DNA of 64,000 nucleotides, taken from Chloroflexota bacterium. GTDB taxonomy: Bacteria > Chloroflexota > Anaerolineae > Aggregatilineales > Phototrophicaceae. The translations under genes were made by a program, and so were the position numbers. The DNA lies in assembly GCA_016223085.1 (NCBI GenBank), contig JACRPS010000006.1, positions 62,001-126,000 on the forward strand, read 5' to 3'. Positions 33,054-41,093 of this stretch are shown one piece after another. The notes beneath the pieces were generated by a model, which was given only the letters and a program-made list of their open reading frames with translations, did not search any database and was not told where the DNA came from. Every line of letters begins with the position of its first letter. Within the stretch, counting starts at the first letter, position 1.

Positions 33054-33854
33054 TTACAGCGCGGACAGTGTAATGTGCAGCCCGGTCACGCCGACGCCAG
33101 GGCCGAAGTCGCGGCGCGGGTCGAGCTGCCAGCGTCCGGTCGCCATGTTGGTGACAATACACAGCGACGCATACGGGATGCCCAGTTCTGCCGCCAGCCA
33201 CACTTCCGGCACCAGCGTCATGCCGACCACCGCCGCGCCGCCCCAGCCGTACATGGCAATTTCCGCCGCCGTTTCCAGGCGCGGGCCTTCGGTGCAGACA
33301 TACGTGCCGTGCGTGGCATATGGCTTGCCGGACGCAGTGCAGGCTGCGATGAGGCGGGTGCGCAGATCGGCGGAGAAGGGGGCGTTGCATGCCCTCACAC
33401 CCGTTCCTTCTCCCTCAGGGAGAGGGGAGAAAGACGAGGATGTATTTTCATCTATGGTCGTATCGTAGGGGCGACCTAATAGGTCACCTCTACCGGTTTC
33501 CAGAAACGATGCTGTTCTCGCCCGCGTCATGTCCAGCACGTCGTCCGGTACGACCAGTTGACCGACGCTTAATCCAGGCGCAATCGCGCCCACGCCGTTC
33601 CATGACAGGATGCCGGACGCGCCGAGTTCCCGCGCCGCCCAGATATTGGCGCGGTGATTGACAAACGCCGCCGACCGCTGCAAGCCGCCCTCGCCGTGCC
33701 GCGAACTGAACCAGCACGATTTGCCGCCCGCCGTCAACTGCACAAACGGCGCGGAGTCGCCGTAAGGCGTGGCGATGATGCGGCGTTCGCCCACCTGTGC
33801 GTGGTCGTCCAGCCTGAGGTGATAGGCCGCTGTGCCACCGAAAATCACAATCAT
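33054..33854 (-). CDS. MTAP/PNP-family nucleoside phosphorylase with repeat-derived insert
   Basis: The 266-residue protein matches methylthioadenosine phosphorylase / PNP. Features are a start VIFGGTAAYHLRL, FSSRHGEGG (phosphate and substrate side), NHRANIWAARELGASGILSWNGVGAI, then THGTYVCTEGPRLETAAEIAMYGWGGAAVVGMTLVPEVWLAAELGIPYASLCIVTN. It would cleave (methylthio)adenosine or inosine to base and ribose-phosphate in purine/methionine salvage. Between TASFL and the NAPFSADLR segment lie about 35 residues encoded by two different repeats (33391-33493). The loop hit contributes across the trimer in human MTAP, so activity may be altered. Confidence 0.88.
   Translation of the reverse strand: MIVIFGGTAAYHLRLDDHAQVGERRIIATPYGDSAPFVQLTAGGKSCWFSSRHGEGGLQRSAAFVNHRANIWAARELGASGILSWNGVGAIAPGLSVGQLVVPDDVLDMTRARTASFLETGRGDLLGRPYDTTIDENTSSSFSPLPEGEGTGVRACNAPFSADLRTRLIAACTASGKPYATHGTYVCTEGPRLETAAEIAMYGWGGAAVVGMTLVPEVWLAAELGIPYASLCIVTNMATGRWQLDPRRDFGPGVGVTGLHITLSAL
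33391..33430. repeat. Dispersed CTCTCCCTGAGGGAGA-type repeat inside the MTAP coding sequence
   Basis: An imperfect palindrome of the CCCTCTCCC-TGAGGGAGA-GGGTGTGAGGG type, read in frame as SPLPEGEGTGVRA. The same kind of peptide is common where this widespread intergenic repeat is translated. Confidence 0.75.
33465..33493. repeat. REP-like palindrome inside the MTAP coding sequence
   Basis: Arms GTAGGGGCGACCT/AGGTCACCTCTAC around AAT, two mismatches. Translated in frame on the minus strand as part of GRGDLLGRPYD. Confidence 0.85.
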
Positions 33855-33918
33855 GCCGTTTTCTCGTAAATGAACATCACACTCTTTTGTTTTCGAGTCC
33901 AGAAAATTGAGAGATGAC

Positions 33919-34101
33919 CTACTCGAATACGCCAAGAGAAGCCTTCTCGACCAGCTCAAGCTCGTCACGAAAATATCTTCTGGTCGATTCTCGCTGGTTG
34001 AAGCGTAGATTATAGAACTCGCGTTGCTGTTTGTAATGCCACTCGATATGGTAGATTTTGCCGACGCGATCCGGGAAACCTTGTCTCGTACTACACTCCA
34101 T
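33919..34101 (-). CDS. Possible small hypothetical protein or fragment
   Basis: A 60-residue frame rich in charged and aromatic residues (EWHYKQQREFYNLRF). No family recognised, no clear Shine-Dalgarno, AT-richer than neighbours. It may be the tail of a lost gene. Confidence 0.25.
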   Translation of the reverse strand: MECSTRQGFPDRVGKIYHIEWHYKQQREFYNLRFNQRESTRRYFRDELELVEKASLGVFE

Positions 34102-34156
34102 AGAGAAACACAGGTTCAGGACGAACTAATGGATACCGAAAACAGATTCATAGAAT

Positions 34157-34185
34157 GTAGGGGCGAACCGCCGGTTCGCCCCTAC
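34157..34185. repeat. REP-like palindrome, perfect
   Basis: Identical 29-mer to the copy at 9355-9383, arms GTAGGGGCGAACCG/CGGTTCGCCCCTAC. Confidence 0.9.
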
Positions 34186-34293
34186 GAAAAATCTGTGTAT
34201 CGGTTTTCATTTAACCATAAGATTTTCTCTTCTTGCTGGTATCCAACCATAAACTCCCCACGTATTCATGAGGTCAGGTGTCGTCATTTCCTC

Positions 34294-35031
34294 TTACTCT
34301 CCGTCCAGATACAGCCCCATCTGCTCTCTGGCGTGGTTGTACATCTGCGCTTCAATGTCGGCCAGAATCGCCGGCGTGACGTTTTCCCACAGCAGATGCA
34401 TCTGCTCCGGCGAGTCGAGAATCAGGCGCAGTTCGTCCGGCGTTTTGTTAATGCGCGCGCCGAAGACCTGCAACGTCTGGCTTGCGCCGCCGGGTTTGAT
34501 CTGCTCCGCGATGAAGTTGCGCCAGTCGGAAAGCGTGGAGTCCGGCAGAAACGGCAGCCACTCGTCCGGCTGCGCGGCGGCCAGCGCCGGGTGCTGCCAG
34601 GGTTCAAGCAGCATGAGGTCGCGCTCATCCATCGTTATCAGCAGCGCGTGCAGCATCAGGAAGCGGAACCCCCGCGTGCCCCACTCGCCCAGCGCGAAAT
34701 GCGGCGCCAGCATGTGCCGTGTCCAGATTTCGTCCATCGCCAGATGTGCCACGTATCCCGCCAGGAAGGCGCGGTGCGCTGGACTGCGCGCCGGCTGTAA
34801 CGTCGGATGCCGGCGCAACATAACGCGCCAGGGCGATTCGGTTAGTGGCCTGTCATACGTGTAAAAGTGCGTATCTTCGCGCCTGCCGCCCGGCGGGTGC
34901 GCATCCGCCGCAACGCTACCCAGCAGGAATGCCGGACGTTCGGTTTCCAGCAGTACGCGGAGCGACGGCGCAAGAGCATCATCCGCAAGCAGGCGCTGCG
35001 CGGCGGCAAGGTGAGTAAACGGTGTTGGCAT
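34294..35031 (-). CDS. Zinc-dependent phospholipase C family protein
   Basis: The 245-residue protein starts MPTPFTHLAAAQRLL, has GSVAADAHPPGG near residue 38 and FLAGYVAHLAMDEIW near 88. These resemble the His/Asp zinc-ligand pattern of the Zn_dep_PLPC family (PF00882), in which an N-terminal His, an 'x-P-D' or 'A-D-A/H' turn and H-x3-D bind three zinc ions. No signal peptide is present, so it probably acts inside the cell. Substrate (phospholipid or other phosphoester) is not shown by the sequence. Confidence 0.75.
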   Translation of the reverse strand: MPTPFTHLAAAQRLLADDALAPSLRVLLETERPAFLLGSVAADAHPPGGRREDTHFYTYDRPLTESPWRVMLRRHPTLQPARSPAHRAFLAGYVAHLAMDEIWTRHMLAPHFALGEWGTRGFRFLMLHALLITMDERDLMLLEPWQHPALAAAQPDEWLPFLPDSTLSDWRNFIAEQIKPGGASQTLQVFGARINKTPDELRLILDSPEQMHLLWENVTPAILADIEAQMYNHAREQMGLYLDGE

Positions 35032-35178
35032 GAGCGTATTGTAACCAGAGGCCGACGGAGACGCGAGACAAAGTTGTTCCCTGACCGATTTGTGTTATTA
35101 TTCACAATCCAATCTCTGGCAACGTTTTAGAGGTTTCTTATGCCAATTAAAGTACGATGAACATGGACTCTAACCGGG

Positions 35179-35208
35179 TTGCAAAAGATTATAAACACAT
35201 GTTAAAAT
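35179..35208 (+). promoter_or_regulatory. Putative promoter of the metal ATPase gene
   Basis: TTGCAA (35179-35184) and TAAAAT (35203-35208) with an 18-bp spacer, 46 nt before the start codon. Confidence 0.45.
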
Positions 35209-35254
35209 CAGATTGGCTGATGCCATCTAATCGGAGTTAACAGAAGGTTATCCC

Positions 35255-37234
35255 ATGAGTGCAATCACCCAATCCGGCGAACAGGCGCAGCCCGGCGGCA
35301 CCCCGCAGTGGCTGTCACAGGCATGGCTGGAGCCGCGTTTTGTCGTTATTACGCTGGTGGCGCTGCTGGTCAGCCTGCTGGCGCAACGGCTGGGCTGGCC
35401 GGCGTGGACGCAGGCGGCGCTGGGTATCACGGCCTATTTCACCGGCGGGCTGTTCGGGTTGAAGGGCGCGCTGGAAAGCCTGCGCCAGCGTAAGCTGGAC
35501 GTGGATTTGCTGATGGTGCTGGCGGCGCTGGGCGCGGCGCTGGTCGGCCAGTGGCGCGAAGGCGCGACGCTGCTGTTCCTGTTCTCCCTCAGCAACGTGC
35601 TGCAGGATTATGCCATTGGCCGCAGCCGGCAGGCGATTCGCAGCCTGATGAAGCTGTACCCGGCGGAAGCCAAAGTCCGGCGCGACGGCCACACCCAGAC
35701 AGTCAAAATCGAAAAAATCCGCATTGGCGACGTGGTGCTGATCGAACCCGGCGAGCGTATTCCCGTAGATGGTCTGATCGCTGCCGGGCGCTCGGCGGTA
35801 GATCAGTCGCCGATCACGGGCGAGTCCATGCCGGTAGAGAAAGCCGTCGGCGATAAGGTGTTTGCCGGCACGCTGAACGGCCAGGGCGCGCTGGACGTAC
35901 AGGCGACGCAGGCCGCGCATGATACCACCCTGGCGCGCATCATCAGGATGGTCGAGGAAGCGCAGGACTCGAAAGCGCCAACCGAGCGTTTTCTGGAAAC
36001 TTTTGAGCAGCGGTACGCGATGCTGATTATCGTGGGCGTGGCGCTGTTTATCGTCATCCCGCCGGCGCTGGGGCTGGCCGATTTCCACAGCAATTTTTAC
36101 CGCGCGATGGTGCTGATGACGGTCGCCTCGCCCTGCGCGCTGGTCATCAGCACGCCGGCATCCTTCATCTCGGCTATCGCTGCTGCCGCGCGCAACGGTG
36201 TGCTGTTTAAAGGTGGCGCATATCTGGAAGGGCTGGCCGGCATCAAGGCCATCACCTTCGATAAAACCGGCACGCTGACCACCGGCAGGCCGGTTGTCAC
36301 CGACGTGGTATCGTGCTGCGACCTGTGTGAAGATGAACTGCTGGCAGTTGCCGCCTCGGTCGAAGCGCGCTCCGAGCATCCGTTAGCCAGAGCCATCGTG
36401 CAGGCAGCGCAGGCGAAGAATCTGCCGCTGCGTCCGGTCGAGGATTTTAAGGCCGAGATGGGGCTGGGGGTGATCGCCCGTGTGGACGACAGGCCAGTGC
36501 ATCTGGGCAGTGTCAGGTTTCTGGAGCAGCGTGGCAGTATGCCGCCGGCGCTGGCCGCCCACTATGCCCGGCTGGAAGCCGAGGGCAAAACCGTGATCGG
36601 CGTGGTGCAGGAAGGCTTTGAGGGCTGCAACGGCGAGCGCGACTGGATGGGCGTGATTGCGATGGCCGACCAGATTCGCCCGGAAGCGGCGGGCATCGTG
36701 CGCGAACTGCACGCGCAGGGTATCCGCGTGGCGATGCTCACCGGCGATAACCCGCGTGTGGCGAACACGATTGCGTCCCAGTTGGGAATAGACGCGGTGT
36801 ACGCCGAACTGATGCCGGAAGACAAGGTGCGCGTGTTGCAGCAAATCCAGACGGAAACCGGCCCGGTGGCAATGGTGGGCGACGGCGTCAACGACGCCCC
36901 TGCGCTGGCGATGGCGGCTATCGGCGTGGCGATGGGCGCGGCTGGCACGGACGTGGCGCTGGAAACCGCCGACGTGGTGCTGATGGGCGACAAGCTGGAA
37001 CTGATCCCTTACGCCCTGCACCTCAGCCGCAAGGCGCGCCGCGTGGTGTGGCAGAACATCATCTTTTCCATCGGCGTGATACTCGTGCTGATCGCGGGCG
37101 CGTTCCTGGTAGACCTGCCACTGCCGCTGGGAGTGCTGGGCCACGAGGGCAGTACGGTGATCGTGGTGCTGAACGGGTTAATTTCGCTGCTGCTGTGGCC
37201 GGAGATTCAACGCAGACGAAGGCAAAAAGCCTAA
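35255..37234 (+). CDS. P1B-4-type heavy-metal-transporting ATPase
   Basis: The 659-residue pump has the phosphorylation motif ITFDKTGTLTTG, actuator motif SPITGESMPVEK, the HP motif in ARSEHPLARAI, and hinge MVGDGVNDAPAL. In TM4 the metal site is SPC (TVASPCALVISTP) rather than CPC, and TM8-region HEGST lies in VLGHEGSTVIVVLNGL. SPC plus HEG-x-T defines the P1B-4 group, whose members export Co2+, Fe2+, Zn2+ or related ions. There is no N-terminal HMA metal-binding domain. AGAAGG supports the start. No ArsR/MerR or Fur-type regulator is adjacent. Confidence 0.95.
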   Translation: MSAITQSGEQAQPGGTPQWLSQAWLEPRFVVITLVALLVSLLAQRLGWPAWTQAALGITAYFTGGLFGLKGALESLRQRKLDVDLLMVLAALGAALVGQWREGATLLFLFSLSNVLQDYAIGRSRQAIRSLMKLYPAEAKVRRDGHTQTVKIEKIRIGDVVLIEPGERIPVDGLIAAGRSAVDQSPITGESMPVEKAVGDKVFAGTLNGQGALDVQATQAAHDTTLARIIRMVEEAQDSKAPTERFLETFEQRYAMLIIVGVALFIVIPPALGLADFHSNFYRAMVLMTVASPCALVISTPASFISAIAAAARNGVLFKGGAYLEGLAGIKAITFDKTGTLTTGRPVVTDVVSCCDLCEDELLAVAASVEARSEHPLARAIVQAAQAKNLPLRPVEDFKAEMGLGVIARVDDRPVHLGSVRFLEQRGSMPPALAAHYARLEAEGKTVIGVVQEGFEGCNGERDWMGVIAMADQIRPEAAGIVRELHAQGIRVAMLTGDNPRVANTIASQLGIDAVYAELMPEDKVRVLQQIQTETGPVAMVGDGVNDAPALAMAAIGVAMGAAGTDVALETADVVLMGDKLELIPYALHLSRKARRVVWQNIIFSIGVILVLIAGAFLVDLPLPLGVLGHEGSTVIVVLNGLISLLLWPEIQRRRRQKA

Positions 37235-37270
37235 CACAGAGGCTCAGAGGTACAGAGGGGAAAACAGTAC

Positions 37271-37314
37271 GGACACGCAGTTGCGACCGAAGGAAGTCCC
37301 GCAATCGCGTGTCC
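37271..37314. repeat. Long imperfect hairpin
   Basis: GGACACGC and GCGTGTCC lie at the ends of a 44-bp element with an inner TTGCG/CGCAA pair. It looks like an elongated relative of the REP palindromes, 37 nt after the ATPase stop. Confidence 0.6.
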
Positions 37315-37334
37315 GTCGTGCTTCTGAGGAGGAC

Positions 37335-37362
37335 GTAGGGACGAAGCAGGCCTCGTCCCTAC
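37335..37362. repeat. REP-like palindrome
   Basis: Arms GTAGGGACGA/TCGTCCCTAC, between the convergent ATPase and DUF4342 genes. Confidence 0.85.
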
Positions 37363-37373
37363 AACGATTTGCT

Positions 37374-37721
37374 TTAGCCCAGCGGCGTTTCGCGCACGAC
37401 TTCGATCTTCACGCGGGCGACCAGCGCGGCAATCGCGCCCAGCGCTGCCAGCCAGGGAGCCGCCAGCACGACGACGCCGGCGCCAACCGCGCCCAGCGTC
37501 AGTGAAATCTCAAACAGCTTGTCACCATCCGGGTTGCTGATGATGAGCTTGCGGACGTTGCCTTCCTTAATCAGTTCCTGAACGCGCTCGACCAACTGGT
37601 TGCCAGCGACTTCCAGTTCTTCGGTGATGGCACGCGCCTTCTGTTCCACCTGTTCCTTGATTTCCTGGCCCTGCTGGCCTTCCTGACCGGGCTGCTGGTT
37701 CTGGGGCATCTGTTCGCTCAT
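37374..37721 (-). CDS. DUF4342 domain protein
   Basis: The 115-residue protein has a Gln/Glu-rich first third, then VQELIKEGNVRKLIISNPDGDKLFEISLTLGAVGAGVVVLAAPWLAALGAIAALVARVKIEV. This matches DUF4342, where a GN-x-R strand region is followed by a hydrophobic helix pair. The latter third could insert into the membrane. Family function is unknown. GGAGAGCAAC supports the start. Confidence 0.85.
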   Translation of the reverse strand: MSEQMPQNQQPGQEGQQGQEIKEQVEQKARAITEELEVAGNQLVERVQELIKEGNVRKLIISNPDGDKLFEISLTLGAVGAGVVVLAAPWLAALGAIAALVARVKIEVVRETPLG

Positions 37722-37928
37722 GATCGTTGCTCTCCTTGTTTCACTGGACGATTGGATTGCACGCTACATGACACTATACGTACAACGACAGCGGCAAGTT
37801 GCACGATATAGTGTTATAGTTTATCGCAGCATGAACGTGTATCCAACGTACTGTACCGTAGATTCATACCCCACTCTATAATAGTGAGCATAAGAGTGGC
37901 GTTTGTATTTGCTCCAGGGAAAGACATC

Positions 37929-38999
37929 ATGAGGCGATTTCGCAGCATCACACCGGTCTTCTTTATCCTGGCGCTGCTGCTGGCGCTGCTGGTCGTGCTG
38001 CCGGTGCGGGCAGATTTTGGCACCGGCTGGACGGCGACTTTTTTTAACACCAACAACCTGACCGGCACCAGCGTTCAGATTGCCGCGCCCAGCGGCGTCA
38101 ACTATAACTGGGGCACCGGGCCGGTCAGCCAGAGTGGCGTCGCCCTGACCAACTGTGCCGACGCCCAGAACAACCCCAGCAATATCTCGGCAGATTGCAG
38201 CAACTTCTTCTCGGCGCGGTTTACATCCACCCAGGCGCTGGCGCTGGGTACGTACAACTTCATCGTATCGTCCGACGACGGCGTGCGGGTGTACATCAAC
38301 GGCAATCTGCGGCTGGACAAATGGGTCGGCAGGCCGCCGACGACCGACCAGTTCACCGAGACGATCACCACCAGCCCGGTCAACATTACGGTTGAATATT
38401 TTGAGAACACCGAGGGCGCCAGTATTCAGGTGCAGTGGTTCCTGCAGGGTGGCGTAGGCACGCTGTTCCCCACGCCCTCGCCGGTGGCAACCTCCGTGCC
38501 GCTGACCGCGCAGGTCGTGAGCGTGCGTGGGCTGTCCATCCGTACCGGTCCGTATCTGGGGGCGTCGTTTGTCGGCGTGGCCGTGCCGGGAACGTCGTAT
38601 GTCCCGACTGCCCGCAATAATGACGAGGGCGGCGGCTACACCTGGTATTACATTATGGCGGGTGATAAAAGCGGCTGGGTGTCCGGGCGTTATTTGCAGT
38701 TCACCGGCGACCCCAACATCCTGCCGGTGCAGGGTACGATCTTTGACCAGATTGACAATGCCCCGGCTGTCGGCGCTTATGCTTCACCGCGCGCGATCAT
38801 GAACTTCCGCCGCCGGCCCAGCCAGCGCGCCGCGCGCATTGGGCAAATCCCCTGGGGCGCGAATCTGGAATTGATCGGACGCACCGTGCAGGGGGGTAAA
38901 CTCCACTGGCTGCAAGTGCGCTACAACGGGCAGGTCGGCTGGATTTTCGCGCCGTTTGTCTCGGTCAGCGGCAATCTGGACGCCGTGCCCATCCGGTAA
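37929..38999 (+). CDS. Secreted PA14-like / tandem SH3 protein
   Basis: Start 37929 has AGGGAAAG upstream. The 356-residue protein has a signal peptide (ITPVFFILALLLALLVVLPVRA), then a PA14-like beta domain (about 30-170: WTATFFNTNNLTG, FFSARFTSTQ, YNFIVSSDDGVRVYINGNLRLDKW, ITVEYFENTEGASIQVQW). Two bacterial SH3-type domains follow (about 195-270 and 280-356), each with a LSIRTGP or MNFRRRPS motif and W-V/I-F/S end. PA14 binds carbohydrate, SH3 domains often bind cell wall. A surface-glycan-binding role is likely. Confidence 0.85.
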   Translation: MRRFRSITPVFFILALLLALLVVLPVRADFGTGWTATFFNTNNLTGTSVQIAAPSGVNYNWGTGPVSQSGVALTNCADAQNNPSNISADCSNFFSARFTSTQALALGTYNFIVSSDDGVRVYINGNLRLDKWVGRPPTTDQFTETITTSPVNITVEYFENTEGASIQVQWFLQGGVGTLFPTPSPVATSVPLTAQVVSVRGLSIRTGPYLGASFVGVAVPGTSYVPTARNNDEGGGYTWYYIMAGDKSGWVSGRYLQFTGDPNILPVQGTIFDQIDNAPAVGAYASPRAIMNFRRRPSQRAARIGQIPWGANLELIGRTVQGGKLHWLQVRYNGQVGWIFAPFVSVSGNLDAVPIR

Positions 39000-39057
39000 G
39001 CATATGCGCAAGAGTGTCATTCGGTCGGGGCGCGCGGCTGTACGCCCTGACAACCTC

Positions 39058-39085
39058 GTAGGGACACGATAGCTCGTGTCCCTAC
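39058..39085. repeat. REP-like palindrome
   Basis: Arms GTAGGGACACGA/TCGTGTCCCTAC, reaching 4 nt into the end of the DUF5946 gene, so it supplies the last residue and stop of that gene. Confidence 0.85.
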
Positions 39086-39540
39086 AGTATTTCCCCCGAT
39101 TCCCGAAGCGTATCATACACCGACCGCGCCCACGCCTGTACGTTATCGCAGTAGCGGTCTGCGCCGCCGGCGACGACATCCGCCGCCGTCATCATCCAGC
39201 GCACCGGCTGCTGGTACGCGCCCCGTGAGTCCGGCCTGGCCGTAACTTTCCAGCTTCGCCTGCCGGAGTCCACCCGGTCGCGGTTGCGGCGGCGCATTTC
39301 CTCAGTAGATACACCTTCAGCGACAAATGCCACCAGCAGCTTTTTCCCTTCTGCCAGTCCTTCCGCCGAATACAGGGGCGGGTGCTGGAGGTGATAACAC
39401 AGCACCATCAAATGATGGACAATTCCCAGAGCAGGGTTTTCCGCTTCCCAGAACAGCAGTTGATGAAAATGGTTGTCGCAGGTGACGCCGTCTGGCAAGT
39501 ACGCGCCACAGCTTGGACAGTGCTGGTTCATTGGATTCAT
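39082..39540 (-). CDS. DUF5946 protein (zinc-ribbon start)
   Basis: The 152-residue protein opens HCPSCGAYLPDGVTCDNHFHQLLFWEAENP, a C-x2-C...C pattern, then IVHHLMVLCYHLQHPPLYSAEGL. This matches DUF5946 proteins, which have a short Cys motif and an H-H-x4-C-Y-x-LQHP helix. Metal binding is likely from the Cys/His content. Function unknown. It stands alone and is convergent with the SH3 protein. Confidence 0.8.
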   Translation of the reverse strand: MNPMNQHCPSCGAYLPDGVTCDNHFHQLLFWEAENPALGIVHHLMVLCYHLQHPPLYSAEGLAEGKKLLVAFVAEGVSTEEMRRRNRDRVDSGRRSWKVTARPDSRGAYQQPVRWMMTAADVVAGGADRYCDNVQAWARSVYDTLRESGEIL

Positions 39541-39800
39541 CGCAGTTACCTATGATTTAAAGCAATCATAACGGTTATGGATGGATCAGGCAAGACTGAG
39601 AGGGATAACAAACGATTAGTGTATGCGACCAGAGAGAACGGTCTGTTTAATTGAGCGTAGCTACCACCGTCCCCGACTACCCGATGTTGTTCCTCGGCGC
39701 GCTGCCGTAAAAACGAACAAATGTCCGTTTTATACAAGACCCTGCCTGCCAGTTGAGCTATGATAGGCGTGTTGACCGTGACCAACAAAAGGAGAACCCG

Positions 39801-40337
39801 ATGAGAAAAATAATCGTCACCGAATTCCTGTCGCTGGATGGTGTCATGGAAAACCCGATGTGGACATTCCCCTACTGGAATGACGAGATCGCGCAGTTTA
39901 AAGCCGAGGAGACGACGCCCAACGATGTGCTGCTGCTGGGGCGGGTGACCTATCAGGGGTTTGCCGCTGCCTGGCCGCAGAGCGAGGACGAAGGGGCGCC
40001 TTACTTTAACAGCGCCCGCAAATATGTAGTCTCCAATACGCTGGACCGGGCCGAGTGGAATAACTCGCACATCATCCGGGGCGACATCGTAGCAGAACTC
40101 ACCCAACTCAAGCAGCAGGACGGTGAGAACCTGGTGGTTCATGGCAGCGGCACGCTGGTACAAACGCTGATGCGGCATAATCTGGTGGACTGCTACCGGC
40201 TGCTGATCTACCCGGTCGTGCTGGGCAAAGGCCAGCGCCTGTTCCAGGAGGGCAGTACCGCGAAATTAAAGCTGGTGGAATCCAGACCGTTTAGCTCCGG
40301 CGTGGTCGGACTTATCTACGAGCCGGTTCGGCAATAA
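39801..40337 (+). CDS. Dihydrofolate reductase-family (RibD C-terminal-like) protein
   Basis: Start 39801 is fixed by AAAAGGAG. The 178-residue protein has KIIVTEFLSLDGVME at the start, DVLLLGRVTYQGFAAAWP near residue 43, and a C-terminal LVVHGSGTLVQTLMRHNLVDCYRLLIYPVVLGKGQRLF. This is the RibD-C / YyaP-YwjB-like dihydrofolate reductase fold, which binds NADPH. These stand-alone proteins rarely have a proven substrate; they are not the main folate enzyme. Confidence 0.9.
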   Translation: MRKIIVTEFLSLDGVMENPMWTFPYWNDEIAQFKAEETTPNDVLLLGRVTYQGFAAAWPQSEDEGAPYFNSARKYVVSNTLDRAEWNNSHIIRGDIVAELTQLKQQDGENLVVHGSGTLVQTLMRHNLVDCYRLLIYPVVLGKGQRLFQEGSTAKLKLVESRPFSSGVVGLIYEPVRQ

Positions 40338-40510
40338 CCCCTGCCGTAGGGACAACAAACCAGCGCAGATGCTTCACCGTAAGCCCCTGTAAAGCAGCCT
40401 GAAGAACCCCTCATATGTCTTTCCAGCCACCTTCCAGGTGGCTTTTTCCTTCAGCCGTCCGGCGCGATTTCCGTAACCGGCCTCTGCTGGCATTCTTTAT
40501 AGAACAAATG

Positions 40511-40516
40511 TATAAT
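40511..40516 (+). promoter_or_regulatory. Putative -10 box for the RidA-like gene
   Basis: TATAAT 34 nt before the start; no convincing -35 was found. Confidence 0.35.
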
Positions 40517-40549
40517 ATCGCTTGTTGATTGCACACGAGGGAGGTTTTA

Positions 40550-40954
40550 ATGGGTAGTGTCCAGTTCCTCAATCCTGAAGGCCTGCACCGGAACCCCGCC
40601 TTCAGTAACGTTGCAGTTGTGACCGGCAACGCCCGCACGGTTTATATTGGCGGCCAGGATGCGGTGGATGCCGCCGGCAACATCGTCGGTAAAGATGACA
40701 TTCGTGCCCAGGCCGAGCAAATCTTCAAAAATCTGGAAACAGCGCTGGGGGCGGCTGGTGCGAAGCTGGAACATGTCATCAAGTGGAACGTCTACGTCGT
40801 TCAGGGGCAGAACCCTGCACCCGCTTTTGCCGTGTTCCAGCAGGTGTGGGGCAATCGCCCCAATCCGCCGTTGATTACCCTGTTGTTTGTCGCCGCCCTG
40901 GCACACCCCGATTTTCTGTGTGAGATGGATGCCATCGCCGTCGTCCCGGATTAA
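40550..40954 (+). CDS. RidA/YjgF-family protein
   Basis: Start 40550 has GAGGGAGG. The 134-residue protein shows the RidA pattern: FSNVAVVTGNARTVYIGGQDAVDAAGNIV, DIRAQAEQIFKNLETALGAAGAKLEHVIKWNVYVV and a terminal CEMDAIAVV. RidA proteins hydrolyse reactive enamines/imines. The Arg that binds the substrate carboxylate in classical RidA is not seen in the segment before CEMDAIA, so this is probably a divergent YjgF subgroup with another or no enzymatic role. Confidence 0.85.
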   Translation: MGSVQFLNPEGLHRNPAFSNVAVVTGNARTVYIGGQDAVDAAGNIVGKDDIRAQAEQIFKNLETALGAAGAKLEHVIKWNVYVVQGQNPAPAFAVFQQVWGNRPNPPLITLLFVAALAHPDFLCEMDAIAVVPD

Positions 40955-41040
40955 ACGCTCCGCTACGCTCTGCCGCCGCTTGCCCGCCGCCGCTTGTGGG
41001 GAATCCACGCTTAGGGTAACATCGTCTCCGAAAATACTCT

Positions 41041-41068
41041 GTAGGGACACGGCATGCCGTGTCCCTAC
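41041..41068. repeat. REP-like palindrome, perfect
   Basis: Arms GTAGGGACACGGCA/TGCCGTGTCCCTAC, directly upstream (26 nt) of the epimerase start. Confidence 0.9.
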
Positions 41069-41093
41069 CCAAATCCACGACGGAGACAGCATC

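Larger units (their letters stand above)
33855..34293. other. Low-GC spacer with one weak ORF and a REP
   Basis: This stretch is visibly less GC-rich than its surroundings. The minus-strand frame 33919-34101 (about 60 residues, including YFRDELELVEKAS) matches nothing recognised and may be a gene fragment. A perfect family palindrome lies at 34157-34185. Confidence 0.5.

Noticed and set aside
37271-37314. Long hairpin as a riboswitch or small RNA
   Set aside because: It lies after the ATPase stop, not in a leader, and its arms resemble the dispersed palindromes; no conserved riboswitch core is visible.
40887-41093. Upstream extension of the epimerase gene
   Set aside because: It would run through a perfect REP palindrome and precede the NAD-binding start; the TTG at 41094 with GGAGAC matches the family N-terminus.
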